Shown: piece after piece, positions 18,454 to 26,781 of the stretch
Position numbering within the stretch: the first letter of the stretch is position 1
How the letters are laid out: each line of letters opens with the position of its first letter
Assembly: GCA_963720645.1 (NCBI GenBank)
Contig: CAVRFX010000022.1
Span: forward strand, 124,001 to 188,000
Direction of reading: 5' to 3'
From: RYN-230 sp963720645
GTDB taxonomy: Bacteria > Actinomycetota > Actinomycetes > Streptosporangiales > Streptosporangiaceae
Length of the DNA stretch: 64,000 bases
Translations under genes and position numbers: made by a program
Notes under the pieces: model-generated
Databases searched by the model: none
What the model was told of the DNA's origin: nothing
Seen by the model: only the letters and a program-made list of their open reading frames with translations

Positions 18454-18554
18454 GCCCGCACCCTAGGGCACTAAACGCCAGCCGGGCAGGGCACGGCCGG
18501 TCCAGCGGTTCATCCCAGGTCGCCGGGGTATCGTTACGGTGACTCGCCGCCCCG

Positions 18555-19634
18555 GTGGATACCATCCCCGACGCAGGTTGCTCCCTGACCCTGGTCAGGC
18601 CGCCGGTGCCTGACAGCCAACGGGAAAGGCCCGTGTCTAGCGAATCTGGCTCCACCGCCCTGCGCGCGCACCGTCATGTCGTGCAGTTCTACGACCGTGA
18701 CGAGGAGCTGGTCGCCAGCGCCGGGGACTACCTCGCAGCCGCCATCGCCGAGGGGGGCGCGGCGGTCATCGTGGCCACCCCCGAGCGCTGCGCCATGTTC
18801 GAGGCCCGCCTGGCGGCGTGCTCTGTGGATGTCGCGGCGGCCCGCCGGGGCGGCTCGCTGATCACCCTGGACGCCAGCCGGCTGGCGCAGCTGCTGACTG
18901 GCGCGGGCCGGATTGACCGGGCGGGATTCGACACCCAGATCCGCCCCGCGATCCTGGCCGCGGGCGAGGCGCCCGGGCCGGTCCGGGTGTACGGCGAAGT
19001 CGTCGCCCTGCTCTGGGCGGCTGGTCACGTCAACGCGGCGCTGGAGCTGGAGGGCTTCTGGAACGAGCTGGGCCGGGAGGTCCCGTTCTCGCTGTACTGC
19101 GGCTACCCGCGGCAGGCGGTGGAGGGCAGCCAGCATCAAGGCGCGGTCAGTGAGGTCTGCCGCCTGCACAGCGGGGTGGTTGGCGCCCCGGCGCCCTCCG
19201 CGGACGCCGGGCGCCCCGCGGATCCTGTGACGGCGGAACACCCCCCGCCCCGCGCCAACTGGGCCGACGCCGCCCGCACGTTCGGCGGGACCCGGCACGA
19301 CCCCCGGATGGCCCGGGCCTTCGTGGTCGAGATGCTCGGCCCGTGGCGTGATGAGCAGCTGGCCGCGGACGCCGCTCTCGTGGTCACCGAGCTCGCCACG
19401 AACGCGGTGGTGCACGCCGCGTCGGCCTTCAGCGTCAGCCTCCTGCTGTCCGAAGGCGTGCTCCGGATCAGCGTCGAGGACACCGTTCCCCTCGGGTATC
19501 CCGGCGGGAATCGCTGGCTGCCCGCCACACCCGGTCACGGCCTGGGTGTGGTCGCGGCGATGGCGGTTCGCTGGGGCGTCGAGTCGGAAGCGGGCGGGAA
19601 GGTCATCTGGGCGGAGCTGCCGCTCCCCGGCTAG
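18555..19634 (+). CDS. MEDS-domain/HATPase anti-sigma regulatory protein, divergent copy
   Basis: Up to 359 residues from GTG 18555; GTG 18633 (VSSESGST) is an equally possible start, with GGGAAAGG close by. The MEDS domain is clear: HRHVVQFYDRDEELVASAGDYLAAAIAEGG, then PVRVYGEVVALLWAAGHVNAALELE and SLYCGYP. The HATPase domain (from about residue 245) has VVTELATNAVVHAA, ISVEDTVPLG and TPGHGLGVVAAMA. It faces away from the MEDS-STAS/MEDS-HATPase pair, so the locus holds two HATPase proteins and one STAS protein. Likely a partner-switching control of a sigma factor or output enzyme not in this window. Confidence 0.85.
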   Translation: MDTIPDAGCSLTLVRPPVPDSQRERPVSSESGSTALRAHRHVVQFYDRDEELVASAGDYLAAAIAEGGAAVIVATPERCAMFEARLAACSVDVAAARRGGSLITLDASRLAQLLTGAGRIDRAGFDTQIRPAILAAGEAPGPVRVYGEVVALLWAAGHVNAALELEGFWNELGREVPFSLYCGYPRQAVEGSQHQGAVSEVCRLHSGVVGAPAPSADAGRPADPVTAEHPPPRANWADAARTFGGTRHDPRMARAFVVEMLGPWRDEQLAADAALVVTELATNAVVHAASAFSVSLLLSEGVLRISVEDTVPLGYPGGNRWLPATPGHGLGVVAAMAVRWGVESEAGGKVIWAELPLPG

Positions 19635-19637
19635 CCC

Positions 19638-19960
19638 GCACCCTCCCTGAGCAGGCCTTCCCGGGCTACCCGCTGTCCCGGCCCGGGCCGGAATGACGGC
19701 CCAGCGTCAGGCTGATGCCCGCCGTGAGGACCATCAGCCCGGCCCCGGGCCAGCGCGAAGAATACGAACGCGGCGCAGACGACACCTGCCGCGGCGGCGA
19801 GGACCGCCGCGGGATTCCGGCCCGGCGGACGCGGCGTGAGCCTTCCCCGGCGGCGGCCAGGACCACGGCGCGCAGGGGGTGCTGGCCCCAGGTGGCCGCC
19901 TGGCTCACCACGAGCAGGGCGAGCAGCAGGGTGGGTCTCAGCAGCGGCTCCTGCCCCGGG
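19638..19960 (-). pseudogene. Small membrane protein, frameshifted
   Basis: Three hydrophobic segments appear in order on the minus strand but in changing frames: PTLLLALLVVSQAATWGQHP (about 19890-19950), NPAAVLAAAAGVVCAAFVFFALA (about 19750-19820) and GLMVLTAGISLTLG (about 19700-19740). Together they look like one protein of about 100 residues with three helices, broken by two single-base shifts. Family unknown. It directly follows the LLM oxidoreductase on the same strand. Confidence 0.4.
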
Positions 19961-20963
19961 GCCGACCCGGGCAGCCATCGGCTAAGCGGCCCGCCGGCGT
20001 TCCCGGCTCCGCGGTGGCCAGGTCCCGCAGGAGCGCCCTGGTCTCCCGCCGGCTGCGGACCGGGTCGTCGCCGACCGGGAAGATGATGGGCCATAGCTCG
20101 GTCACGCCGAGGTCGGCCAGCCGCCTGAGCTGTTTCTCGATCGCGGCCTCGGTCCCGGTGACGGCCAGGGCGCCCGGCGTCGAGGCGCCCTCCCGCTCCA
20201 GCAGCCTGCGGTAGTTGTCGAACCCCGCGTACCGGGCGAAGACCTCGTCTGCGGCCCGCCGTGCGGTCCCGGCGCCAGGCATGAGCGCGACCGGCAGCGC
20301 GGCCACCACGCGGGGGGCGGGCCGCCCCGCGGCCGCACCGTTTCCGGCCGCACGGTTCCCGGCTGCACGGTGCAGCTGGGGGATGATGTCCTCCCCCAGC
20401 GTGCGGGGCCCGGCCAGCCACGTCACGACACCGTCGGCAAGCTCCCCGGCGGCCTGCACCATCAGCGGTGAGAGCGCGCCGACCAGCACCGCTACCGGGC
20501 TGGTACCCGGCACCGTGAATCCCCCGTCCACCTGGTAAAAGGTGCCGCGGTAGCGGACGCTGCCCTCGCGCAGCAGCGGGACCAGCACCGAGAGGTAGTC
20601 CCGCATGTGCGCGGCGGGCCGCTGGTAGGCGAGCCCGTGCAGGCCCTCGATGACCGGCCGGTGCGATACGCCCACGCCGAGCGTGAGCCGCCCGCCGCAG
20701 AAGGCCTGCGCCGTCGCGGCCTGCTGGGCCAGCGCCAGCGGATGCCGGGGGTAGGTGGGCACGATCCCCACGCCGAGGTCGATCTGGCTGGTCTGGGTGC
20801 CCGCCACGGCCAGCACCCCGAGCGCGTTGACACCGCGCGAGAAATGCACCGTCCAGGCGGACCGGAACCCGTCGGCCTCGGCTGCCACCACGTCACTGAC
20901 GATGTCCTGCGGGCGCACCGGCGTGCCGAGTACCTCACCCCCGGCCCCCATCGCGATCCGCAT
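19938..20963 (-). CDS. LLM-class F420-dependent oxidoreductase
   Basis: 341 residues from ATG 20963 (MRIAMGAGGEVL). Luciferase-like TIM barrel features: DIVSDVVAAEADGFRSAWTVHF, LGVGIVPTYPRHPLALAQQA, GGRLTLGVGVSHRPV, RGTFYQVDGGFTVPG, and AVLVGALSPLMVQAAGELADGVVTW. In actinomycetes this family usually uses coenzyme F420 to reduce or oxidise a small molecule; the substrate is unknown. The C-terminal tail past about residue 315 is Arg/Gly-rich and may overrun the true end. Leftward, next to a broken small membrane protein gene. Confidence 0.85.
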   Translation of the reverse strand: MRIAMGAGGEVLGTPVRPQDIVSDVVAAEADGFRSAWTVHFSRGVNALGVLAVAGTQTSQIDLGVGIVPTYPRHPLALAQQAATAQAFCGGRLTLGVGVSHRPVIEGLHGLAYQRPAAHMRDYLSVLVPLLREGSVRYRGTFYQVDGGFTVPGTSPVAVLVGALSPLMVQAAGELADGVVTWLAGPRTLGEDIIPQLHRAAGNRAAGNGAAAGRPAPRVVAALPVALMPGAGTARRAADEVFARYAGFDNYRRLLEREGASTPGALAVTGTEAAIEKQLRRLADLGVTELWPIIFPVGDDPVRSRRETRALLRDLATAEPGTPAGRLADGCPGRPRGRSRC

Positions 20964-21158
20964 CCCCGCAGCATCCCGCCGCGCGGGCCGGCCTACGTCC
21001 CGCCAGGGTAAGCCGTCACCCCCGGCTCGTCTGCGGATGGCGAGCCTGGCGTCAGTCCACCCGGACTTCGTGATCATTGCAGGCTGGCGTCCTGGCCGGC
21101 GGTACCGGCAGGCTCTGGAACGGGCCTGACGCGCCAGGTAGAGACCATCGAACGCCCT

Positions 21159-21371
21159 GTGGGTAACCCCACCACGAAGAACGGGTGCTCACCACGTTCC
21201 CCGGCTGACGCCCAGTTCATAGCGTGGGCGGCTGATGCAGACGACAGCGTGCTCCCGCCACGGGCGGCGCGCGGGCTGGACGACCGGCTGCACGCGGCTG
21301 GCGGCCGGCTGCGGGTCACCAGTCCCTCCGGCGGCCCGACGACGATCACCGCGGAACTGCCGTGCTGCTGA
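21159..21371 (+). pseudogene. C-terminal remnant of a NarL-system sensor histidine kinase
   Basis: Only the last 40 residues of an HATPase domain remain: ARGLDDRLHAAGGRLRVTSP followed by SGGPTTITAELPC, the usual end of DesK/NarX-type kinases. No H-box, N-box or sensor part lies upstream (20964-21158 is the LLM promoter side). The next gene is a NarL-type response regulator with overlapping start, the standard pairing, so this is the rump of its cognate kinase. Confidence 0.6.
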
Positions 21372-22069
21372 CCCCGCCCGGGGCAGCACCCGGGTCACCG
21401 GAAGACCGCGCCACCCGCGGCCCGTTGCGGATCGTCGTGGCCGAGGACGCGGTGCTGCTGCGCGAGGGCCTGACCCGCCTGCTCGCCGAGGACGGTCACC
21501 AGGTGGTGGCCGCGGTCGGTGACGGCCCCGCCCTGGTCGAGGCGGTACTCACGCACCGTCCGGACGTGTCGGTCGTCAACGTGCGGATGCCGCCGACCCA
21601 CACCGACGAGGGCCTGCGCGCGGCGATCACCGCCCGCTCGCACCTGCCCGGCGCCCCCATGCTGGTCCTCAGCCAGTATGTGGAAGCGTCCTACGCCGGC
21701 GACCTGCTCGCGGACGGCTCCGGCGCGGTCGGCTATCTGCTGAAAGACCGGGTCGCCCGGGTCGGGGAGTTCCTGGACGCGCTGGGCCGGGTCGCCCGCG
21801 GCGCGACGGTGCTCGACCCCCAGGTGATTGCCCAGCTGCTGGCCGGGCAGCGCCGGGACAACGTCCTGGGAGCGCTGACCGCGCGGGAACGGCAGCTGCT
21901 GGCCCTGATGGCCGAGGGCCATTCCAACGCAGCCATCGCCCAGCGGCTGGTGATCTCGGCCAGCGCGGTGGAGAAGCACATCAGCAACGTCTTCGCCAAG
22001 CTCGGCCTGCCGCCCGACGACGCCCAGCACCGCCGGGTCCTCGCCGTCCTGGCCTACCTCAGGGCCTGA
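21362..22069 (+). CDS. NarL/FixJ-type response regulator lacking the phospho-acceptor Asp
   Basis: 235 residues from GTG 21362, though an initiation near 21425 is possible. The receiver domain has the acidic pair (VVAEDAVLL, Glu28/Asp29), the switch Ser (LVLSQYVE) and Lys (YLLKDRV), but the acceptor position reads VSVVNVRMPP: Asn73 (AAC at 21578-21580) where relatives have Asp. The C-terminal LuxR-type HTH is complete (LTARERQLLALMAEGHSNAAIAQRLVISASAVEKHISNVFAKLGL). With the kinase reduced to a remnant, the protein probably acts without phosphorylation, if at all. Targets unknown. Confidence 0.88.
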   Translation: MLLTPPGAAPGSPEDRATRGPLRIVVAEDAVLLREGLTRLLAEDGHQVVAAVGDGPALVEAVLTHRPDVSVVNVRMPPTHTDEGLRAAITARSHLPGAPMLVLSQYVEASYAGDLLADGSGAVGYLLKDRVARVGEFLDALGRVARGATVLDPQVIAQLLAGQRRDNVLGALTARERQLLALMAEGHSNAAIAQRLVISASAVEKHISNVFAKLGLPPDDAQHRRVLAVLAYLRA

Positions 22070-22090
22070 CGGTGCCGCGCGGGCCGGCGG

Positions 22091-22531
22091 TCAGTGCTCC
22101 GGCCAGCCGAGCGCGTCGAATACGGCGACCTGGTTGAGGTAGTCCCGCCAGTGCACGACTTCCCTGTCGCGCAGGGTGAGAACGGAGATGAACTGGTTGT
22201 GGTACGGATTCCCGGTGGCGACGGCGTGCCCATGGGAGGTGTATTCGAGTACCGCGACGCCCTTGACCGCGTCGTGGTAGACGGCCAGGTCGGAGCAGCG
22301 CTCAACGACCATCATGGTGCGGTAGGGGCGGTAGAGCTCGGCGATCGCGGTGCGGCCCTCGACCCGCGGCGGGTAGCCGGGAGTTCTCACCACGTACTCG
22401 ATGATGATGTCCTCGGCGAGGAGGTCGAAGAAATGGCCGGGCCCGGCCAGGCCGTCCAGTCCCTTCTCGATGATCCGGAAGAACGGGTCGAGCGCGGCGA
22501 AGTCCGCCAGATCGGGGATGGGGGTCTTCAT
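22091..22531 (-). CDS. SnoaL/NTF2-like protein
   Basis: 146 residues from ATG 22531, with AAGGAG upstream. The sequence fits the cone-shaped NTF2-like fold: FFRIIEKGLDGLAGPGHFFDLLAEDIIIEYVV, RVEGRTAIAELYRPY, and the C-terminal sheet NQFISVLTLRDREVVHWRDYLN. Members act as small isomerases or hydrolases, or simply bind ligands. Convergent with the response regulator; no pathway context. Confidence 0.8.
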   Translation of the reverse strand: MKTPIPDLADFAALDPFFRIIEKGLDGLAGPGHFFDLLAEDIIIEYVVRTPGYPPRVEGRTAIAELYRPYRTMMVVERCSDLAVYHDAVKGVAVLEYTSHGHAVATGNPYHNQFISVLTLRDREVVHWRDYLNQVAVFDALGWPEH

Positions 22532-22614
22532 GCGGTCACTTCTCCTTCCATGCGGGCTGGCTGCTTCGTTCATGAATCCATGATCAGCCAACCAGGCCTC
22601 GGGAGGGGTGTTCG

Positions 22615-22795
22615 CCCGGTCCGCCGCGACCTACTGCTGGATCAGGGCACCCCGGTGGCCGAGATCGCCGGGCGCGTGGGGTACTCCTTCCGGTACGCGT
22701 TCGCGGCGGCTTTCCGCCGGCACCACGGGCAGCCACCCGGCCGCTGGCGGCAGCAAGCGGCGCTGACCGCACCCGCCTGCCTCCCGGGCCACTGA
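22615..22795 (+). pseudogene. C-terminal remnant of an AraC-family regulator
   Basis: The last ~50 residues of an AraC DNA-binding domain are intact: RRDLLLDQGTPVAEIAGRVG (second HTH), YAFAAAFRRHHGQPPGRWR, stop at 22795. No sensor domain or first HTH lies upstream; the frame merges into the region antisense to the NTF2-like gene. A truncated relic. Confidence 0.6.
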
Positions 22796-22802
22796 GACGC
22801 CA

Positions 22803-24284
22803 CTAGGCCCCGACGGGATCGGTGCGCCGGCCAGGGGCGTTACCGCGACTGGCCTCGGGCGCCCGCTGGGGGCCGGGGAGCCACAGGGAGAGCAGCACGG
22901 CGACCGCGGAGAAGCCCGCGGACCACCAGAACGCCACGTGGAACGCGTCCGCCAGCGTGGCCGGATGCGCGGCGATGGCGCCCTCGAGGATCACTGCCAG
23001 GACGGCGGTGCCGAACGAGCCGCCGATCTGCTGGGCGGTCCTGGTGAGCACGCTGGAGTGCGGGATCTGCTGCTTGTCCAGGCCGATGTAGCCGGCGACC
23101 ATCACCGGCATGGTGACCGCCCCGAGGCCGACCCCGCGGATGACCATCCAGACGGCGAGCAGCCACTCGCTGGTGTGCGGCCCGGCCAGGGCGAACGGAA
23201 CGGTCGCGGCGGCGACGACGGCGAAGCCGGCCAGGGCGATGACGCGCGGGCCGAACTTGTCGATGTTGCTGCCGACGACGGTTCGGGACAAGAGGGTGCC
23301 GATGCCCTGCGGGACGAGCATGACCCCGGCGCCGAGCGCGGTGGTGCCGCGCACGTCCTGGTAGTACAGGGGCATCAGGAGCATCGCGCCGTACAGGGAG
23401 AAGCCGGAGAAGAACAGCACCGCGCTGGAGGAGGCGACCGACCGCCTGGCCAGCAGCCGGACCTCGACGAGCGGGTGGCTCTTGCGCAGCGCGTAGCCGG
23501 TGAAGGCCGCGAGCAGCGCGACGCCGGCGATGAGCGGGATGATGACGTCCGGGTGGGTGAACCCGCCGGCGGTGCCCGCGTTGGCCAGGCCCAGCAGGAC
23601 GACCGAGGTGCCCGGCGCGATGAGGACGAGCCCGGGCACGTCAAGCCCCGGCTTGCGGCCCGCGGGGTCCGGGCGGGCGGGCGCGTCGATGTTCAGGTAA
23701 CGCCAGGCGAGCAGGATGCCGATGACGCAGAACGGCACGTTCACCCAGAACATGAACCGCCAGCTCAGGTGAGTCAGGATGGCGCCGCCGATCAGCGGGC
23801 CGAGGATCGGGCCGAGCAGCGCCGGCAGCGCGACGTAGGTGACGAGCCGCCCGAGCGACTTGCCGCCCGCGGCCTGGAAGATGAGCGTGCTCATCAGCGG
23901 GAGCATGAGGCCGCCGCCGAGGCCCTGGACGACCCGCCAGCCGATGAGCGAGCCGACGTCCCACGCGAGGCTGGACCCGACCGAGCCGACGAGGAAGACG
24001 GCGAGGGAGAACATCCACAGCCGCTTGCCCCCGAACCGCGCCAGGCCCCAGGTGGACAGCGGCACCGCGATGCCGAGCGCCAGCAGGTAGCTGGTGGACA
24101 CCCACTGGATCGTCGTGACCGGGGTGTCCAGCTTCACCGAGAGCGTGCGCAGGGCGACGCTGACGATCGTGGTATCGAAGACGACGGCCAGCCCGCCGAC
24201 GATGAGGATCAGGGCGGTCCTGACCAGCGCGGGGTCCAGCTTCTCGGCCGCGGGCTTCGCTGGTGTGGCTGGTGTCGCTGCCAT
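22803..24284 (-). CDS. DHA2-type MFS drug-efflux transporter
   Basis: 493 residues from ATG 24284, preceded by GAGGA; an in-frame ATG at 24299 lacks this. About 14 TM helices as in EmrB/QacA: motif D1-like DTTIVSVALRTL in TM1, RFGGKRLWMFSLAVFLVGS (motif A), WRVVQGLGGGLMLPLMSTLI, motif C GPILGPLIGGAILTHLSWRFMFWVNVP. A proton-driven exporter of toxic compounds in the inner membrane. Divergent TetR gene at 24389 and paired 22-bp operators in between point to inducible repression. Confidence 0.92.
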   Translation of the reverse strand: MAATPATPAKPAAEKLDPALVRTALILIVGGLAVVFDTTIVSVALRTLSVKLDTPVTTIQWVSTSYLLALGIAVPLSTWGLARFGGKRLWMFSLAVFLVGSVGSSLAWDVGSLIGWRVVQGLGGGLMLPLMSTLIFQAAGGKSLGRLVTYVALPALLGPILGPLIGGAILTHLSWRFMFWVNVPFCVIGILLAWRYLNIDAPARPDPAGRKPGLDVPGLVLIAPGTSVVLLGLANAGTAGGFTHPDVIIPLIAGVALLAAFTGYALRKSHPLVEVRLLARRSVASSSAVLFFSGFSLYGAMLLMPLYYQDVRGTTALGAGVMLVPQGIGTLLSRTVVGSNIDKFGPRVIALAGFAVVAAATVPFALAGPHTSEWLLAVWMVIRGVGLGAVTMPVMVAGYIGLDKQQIPHSSVLTRTAQQIGGSFGTAVLAVILEGAIAAHPATLADAFHVAFWWSAGFSAVAVLLSLWLPGPQRAPEASRGNAPGRRTDPVGA

Positions 24285-24298
24285 GCCGTCCTCTTCCA

Positions 24299-24320
24299 TA
24301 AGGAATGAACCCTTCTCTTA
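24299..24320. promoter_or_regulatory. TetR operator copy 1
   Basis: TAAGGAATG-N7-CTCTTA, 22 bp, ending 15 bp from the MFS start. Repeated 40 bp away with 18 of 22 matches. The outer TAAG/CTTA arms give partial dyad symmetry. Confidence 0.65.
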
Positions 24321-24338
24321 TAGAGTAGGGCGGCCAAT

Positions 24339-24360
24339 TAAGGAATGCAAGCCTCTCTTA
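24339..24360. promoter_or_regulatory. TetR operator copy 2
   Basis: Second copy of TAAGGAATG-N7-CTCTTA; a longer inverted repeat AATTAAG (24336-24342)/CTTAATT (24357-24363) frames it. It lies 28 bp before the TetR start, so the regulator probably also represses itself. Confidence 0.65.
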
Positions 24361-24388
24361 ATTCTCCCGGGCCGCTAAGCTGGCTGCC

Positions 24389-24994
24389 ATGACCGAGCAG
24401 GCGCAACGGACCCGGCAACGGCGGCGCGGGGAGGAGCTGGAGACCGCGCTGCTGGAGGCCGCGTGGCAGGAGCTCGTGGAGGCCGGCTTCGCCAGGCTGA
24501 CGATGGAGTCGGTCGCGGCCCGCGCGAAAACGGGCGTGGCGGTGCTGTACCGGCGCTGGCCCAACAAGGACGACCTGGTGATCGCCGCCATCCGCCACTA
24601 CGGCACAGCGCACCCCGTCGACATCCCCGACACCGGGAGCCTGCGCGGTGACATGATCGCGCTGCTCAGCGGCTTCAGCAGCAGGCGGGTCAGCTTCGCC
24701 GCCATCGTCAGCGCCGTGTTCTCCGGCCTGCTGGCCAGCAGCGGCCTCACCCCCGCCCAGGTGCGGGAGAAGGTGCTGGCCGACCGACCGCTGCGGTCAG
24801 ACCAGGTCTTCGTCCGGGCACACGAGCGCGGCGAGATCGACCTCGACCGCATCCCCCCGGCCGTCCTGGCCATGCCGTTCGACCTGGTGCGCCACGACAT
24901 GCTGATGACCTACCAGCCGATCCCGCCGGAGCGGGTCCTCGCGATCGTGGACGACCTGTTCATGCCCCTCGTCGCCATCAACCGCCCCGGGTAG
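24389..24994 (+). CDS. TetR-family transcriptional regulator
   Basis: 201 residues from ATG 24389. N-terminal TetR HTH: LETALLEAAWQELVEAGFAR, LTMESVAARAKTGVAVLYRRWPNKDDLVIAAI. The C-terminal ligand domain (TetR_C-like helices to residue 200) is variable as usual. Divergent from the MFS efflux gene with two shared 22-bp sites between them, the typical arrangement for a drug-responsive repressor of its neighbour pump. Ligand unknown. Confidence 0.92.
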   Translation: MTEQAQRTRQRRRGEELETALLEAAWQELVEAGFARLTMESVAARAKTGVAVLYRRWPNKDDLVIAAIRHYGTAHPVDIPDTGSLRGDMIALLSGFSSRRVSFAAIVSAVFSGLLASSGLTPAQVREKVLADRPLRSDQVFVRAHERGEIDLDRIPPAVLAMPFDLVRHDMLMTYQPIPPERVLAIVDDLFMPLVAINRPG

Positions 24995-25028
24995 GCCAGA
25001 AGCACCAGAGAGATCCCAGCTCAGGGGC

Positions 25029-25115
25029 CTACCCTGCACCCTTGAGGAGCTGCCGCGCGATCACCATCCGCTGGATCTGGTTGGTGCCCTCGTAGATCTG
25101 GGTGTTGTCAGGCAT
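25029..25115 (-). pseudogene. Displaced 3' tail of an acyl-CoA dehydrogenase gene (left island end)
   Basis: Read on the minus strand: MPDNTQIYEGTNQIQRMVIA then RQLLKGAG and a stop at 25029. This is the invariant C-terminal end of acyl-CoA dehydrogenases with no other part of the gene nearby. 35 bases (25070-25104) are identical, in the same orientation, to 33807-33841 inside the 3' end of the intact acyl-CoA dehydrogenase gene. Best read as the original gene end pushed away by an insertion. Confidence 0.7.
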
Positions 25116-25364
25116 GGTTATCTGCGATCAGCACACATGTTCGTGATCACGTCTTTCACCTGGCAATAATTCGATGATTGTTGATGGCCATCTTCCATTA
25201 TCTTTCCGGACCTGACGGAACAGAGACGGAGCACAGGGGGCCTGACGGCCTGGGCACCCATGTCTCGGCAGTGTGAGCGGTCATCTCCTCAGGACTGTCG
25301 CCGGGACTAACGGCACTGGCCGCGCTAGCACCCCGGGTGCAACGTAAGGATGGGGGTGGTGCAG

Positions 25365-26006
25365 ATGAACGACGATGACATCACGCTCTCCCCGGATGGC
25401 GGCACTCCGCCGCGCGCCGACAAGTCGCAGCGGATCGCCGACGATGAGCGCGGGCTACGAACGCCCGTGCCCCAGGTGATTCAATCCGTCAAACGCACCG
25501 GGGCGTTTGGCGCCGGTGGCGAACGGGGGCGGATGCGGGCCGCCGACGCCGACCGCGACCGCGTGGTGGGATTCCTCAACACGGCCTACAGCGAAGGTCG
25601 GCTGTCCAAGGACGAGTACGACGCCCGCCTGGAGCGCGCCTTGTCCGCGCACACTTACGCCGACCTGGATCAGCTCGTGATGGACCTGCCTGCCGTGTGG
25701 GCGGCCATGGCGCCGTCAGGGGCCAACACCACCGTGGCGGTCCCGGTGGCTAAAACCAACGGGCTGGCTATAGCAAGCCTGGCCTGCGGGGTCGCGCAAT
25801 TCGCGTTCGGGCCGGTGGCGACCATCCCGGCAATCGTGCTCGGCCACGTGGCCCGGCACCAGATCAAGCGCACCGGAGAACAGGGGGCAGGCCTGGCGCT
25901 CGCGGGGTTGATACTCGGCTGGGTGGTGGTGGCCCTGGGCATCATCGTCATCGTGGTCGGCATGGCCGCATTCGCCGGGACACACGGCACCATGCCCATG
26001 CACTGA
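25365..26006 (+). CDS. DUF1707/DUF4190 membrane protein
   Basis: 213 residues from ATG 25365 (GGGGGTGG five bases upstream; an in-frame ATG at 25350 is less well placed). Residues 55-105 hold the DUF1707 motif: MRAADADRDRVVGFLNTAYS then EGRLSKDEYDARLERALSAHTYADLDQLV. The C-terminal half is a DUF4190-like pair of helices (LAIASLACGVAQFAFGPVAT and LALAGLILGWVVVALGIIVIV) around a basic loop. Common in actinomycetes as a small membrane regulator of unknown role. First gene of the island. Upstream 25116-25364 shows no gene. Confidence 0.85.
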   Translation: MNDDDITLSPDGGTPPRADKSQRIADDERGLRTPVPQVIQSVKRTGAFGAGGERGRMRAADADRDRVVGFLNTAYSEGRLSKDEYDARLERALSAHTYADLDQLVMDLPAVWAAMAPSGANTTVAVPVAKTNGLAIASLACGVAQFAFGPVATIPAIVLGHVARHQIKRTGEQGAGLALAGLILGWVVVALGIIVIVVGMAAFAGTHGTMPMH

Positions 26007-26367
26007 GCAGCCGGGGATGAAACCTCCTGACGTCACCGAGCGTCGGACCGTCTCCTTACCATCGAGAGGCAGGGAGGTCGATGAGGGTCATTGAGGCAGG
26101 TCAGCAGACTGACGCAGGTCGAGTAGGGTCAGCTGTGGTCGTTGCGGTTGCTGAACTCTGCTGCTGCACCTGGTTGGTCGCTTGACGGTTCAGCGTCAAC
26201 TGCATTTGATGGCGGCCATCGATCTCGGATCGCCGCTGTCGGCGCCGTCCTGGACCTGGCCCGTGATCTGACGGTCGGCGGGTGACTTGTGCCGCTGTGT
26301 CTAGCGGAAGCCCGCGCGGGCCGGTTAGCGTGGACTCGTCCATCGGCCCATCCGACGGGGAGATGCC
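26007..26367. other. Spacer with first copy of the island palindrome
   Basis: No gene seen. Holds TTGACG-N6-CGTCAA at 26182-26199 and short CAGGTCAGCAG-like repeats near 26095-26135. Confidence 0.4.
26182..26199. promoter_or_regulatory. Island palindrome copy 1 (TTGACGGTTCAGCGTCAA)
   Basis: 18 bp with outer arms TTGACG/CGTCAA; related to the perfect palindrome at 27390 and the copy at 33620. Lies 169 bp upstream of the 26368 gene. Confidence 0.45.
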
Positions 26368-26781
26368 ATGGCCGACCAAGAGCAGCTGGTTCTTTATGCC
26401 GCAGCGTACGAGACGGTGGAGTCCGCGGTATCGGCGCTGACCACCATCGAGCAGATGCACAAGGACGAGATGATCGGCAAGTACGACGCGGCCGTCATCG
26501 ACAAGGAGAACGGCAAGCCCCACATCGTCAAGCGGATGGACCGCCCCCGCATCCGCGTTATCCCGGAGATGTTCGGCGGCGGGACGCTGCCGCGCAAGGA
26601 ACTCCACGAGGCGGCCCAGACGCTCACCGGCAACCAGGCCGGGCTCATCGCGGTGGGCGAGCCGACCATTGAACAGGGCGTTGACAAGGCACTCACTAGC
26701 GCTGCCAAGGTCGTGAAGCGCTCCGTGGCGGCCACCACTGACGAGATCACCAGCGAGCTGCAGGAGGCGCTCAAGGGCTGA
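26368..26781 (+). CDS. Small soluble protein of unknown function (DUF1269-like)
   Basis: 137 residues from ATG 26368, with GGGGAG upstream. No membrane helix. The N-terminal half (LYAAAYETVESAVSALTTIEQM, YDAAVIDKENGKPHIVKR) resembles the ferredoxin-like repeats of DUF1269 proteins, here without their usual Gly-rich membrane segment; the C-terminal half is a charged helix (ALTSAAKVVKRSVAATTDEITSELQEAL). No pathway clue from neighbours. The family link is tentative. Downstream 26782-27081 (300 bp) shows nothing recognisable. Confidence 0.7.
   Translation: MADQEQLVLYAAAYETVESAVSALTTIEQMHKDEMIGKYDAAVIDKENGKPHIVKRMDRPRIRVIPEMFGGGTLPRKELHEAAQTLTGNQAGLIAVGEPTIEQGVDKALTSAAKVVKRSVAATTDEITSELQEALKG

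Noticed and set aside
18251..18461. Small frames in the 15-bp repeat near 18.3 kb
   Set aside because: Composition comes from the tandem repeat; open in several frames at once.
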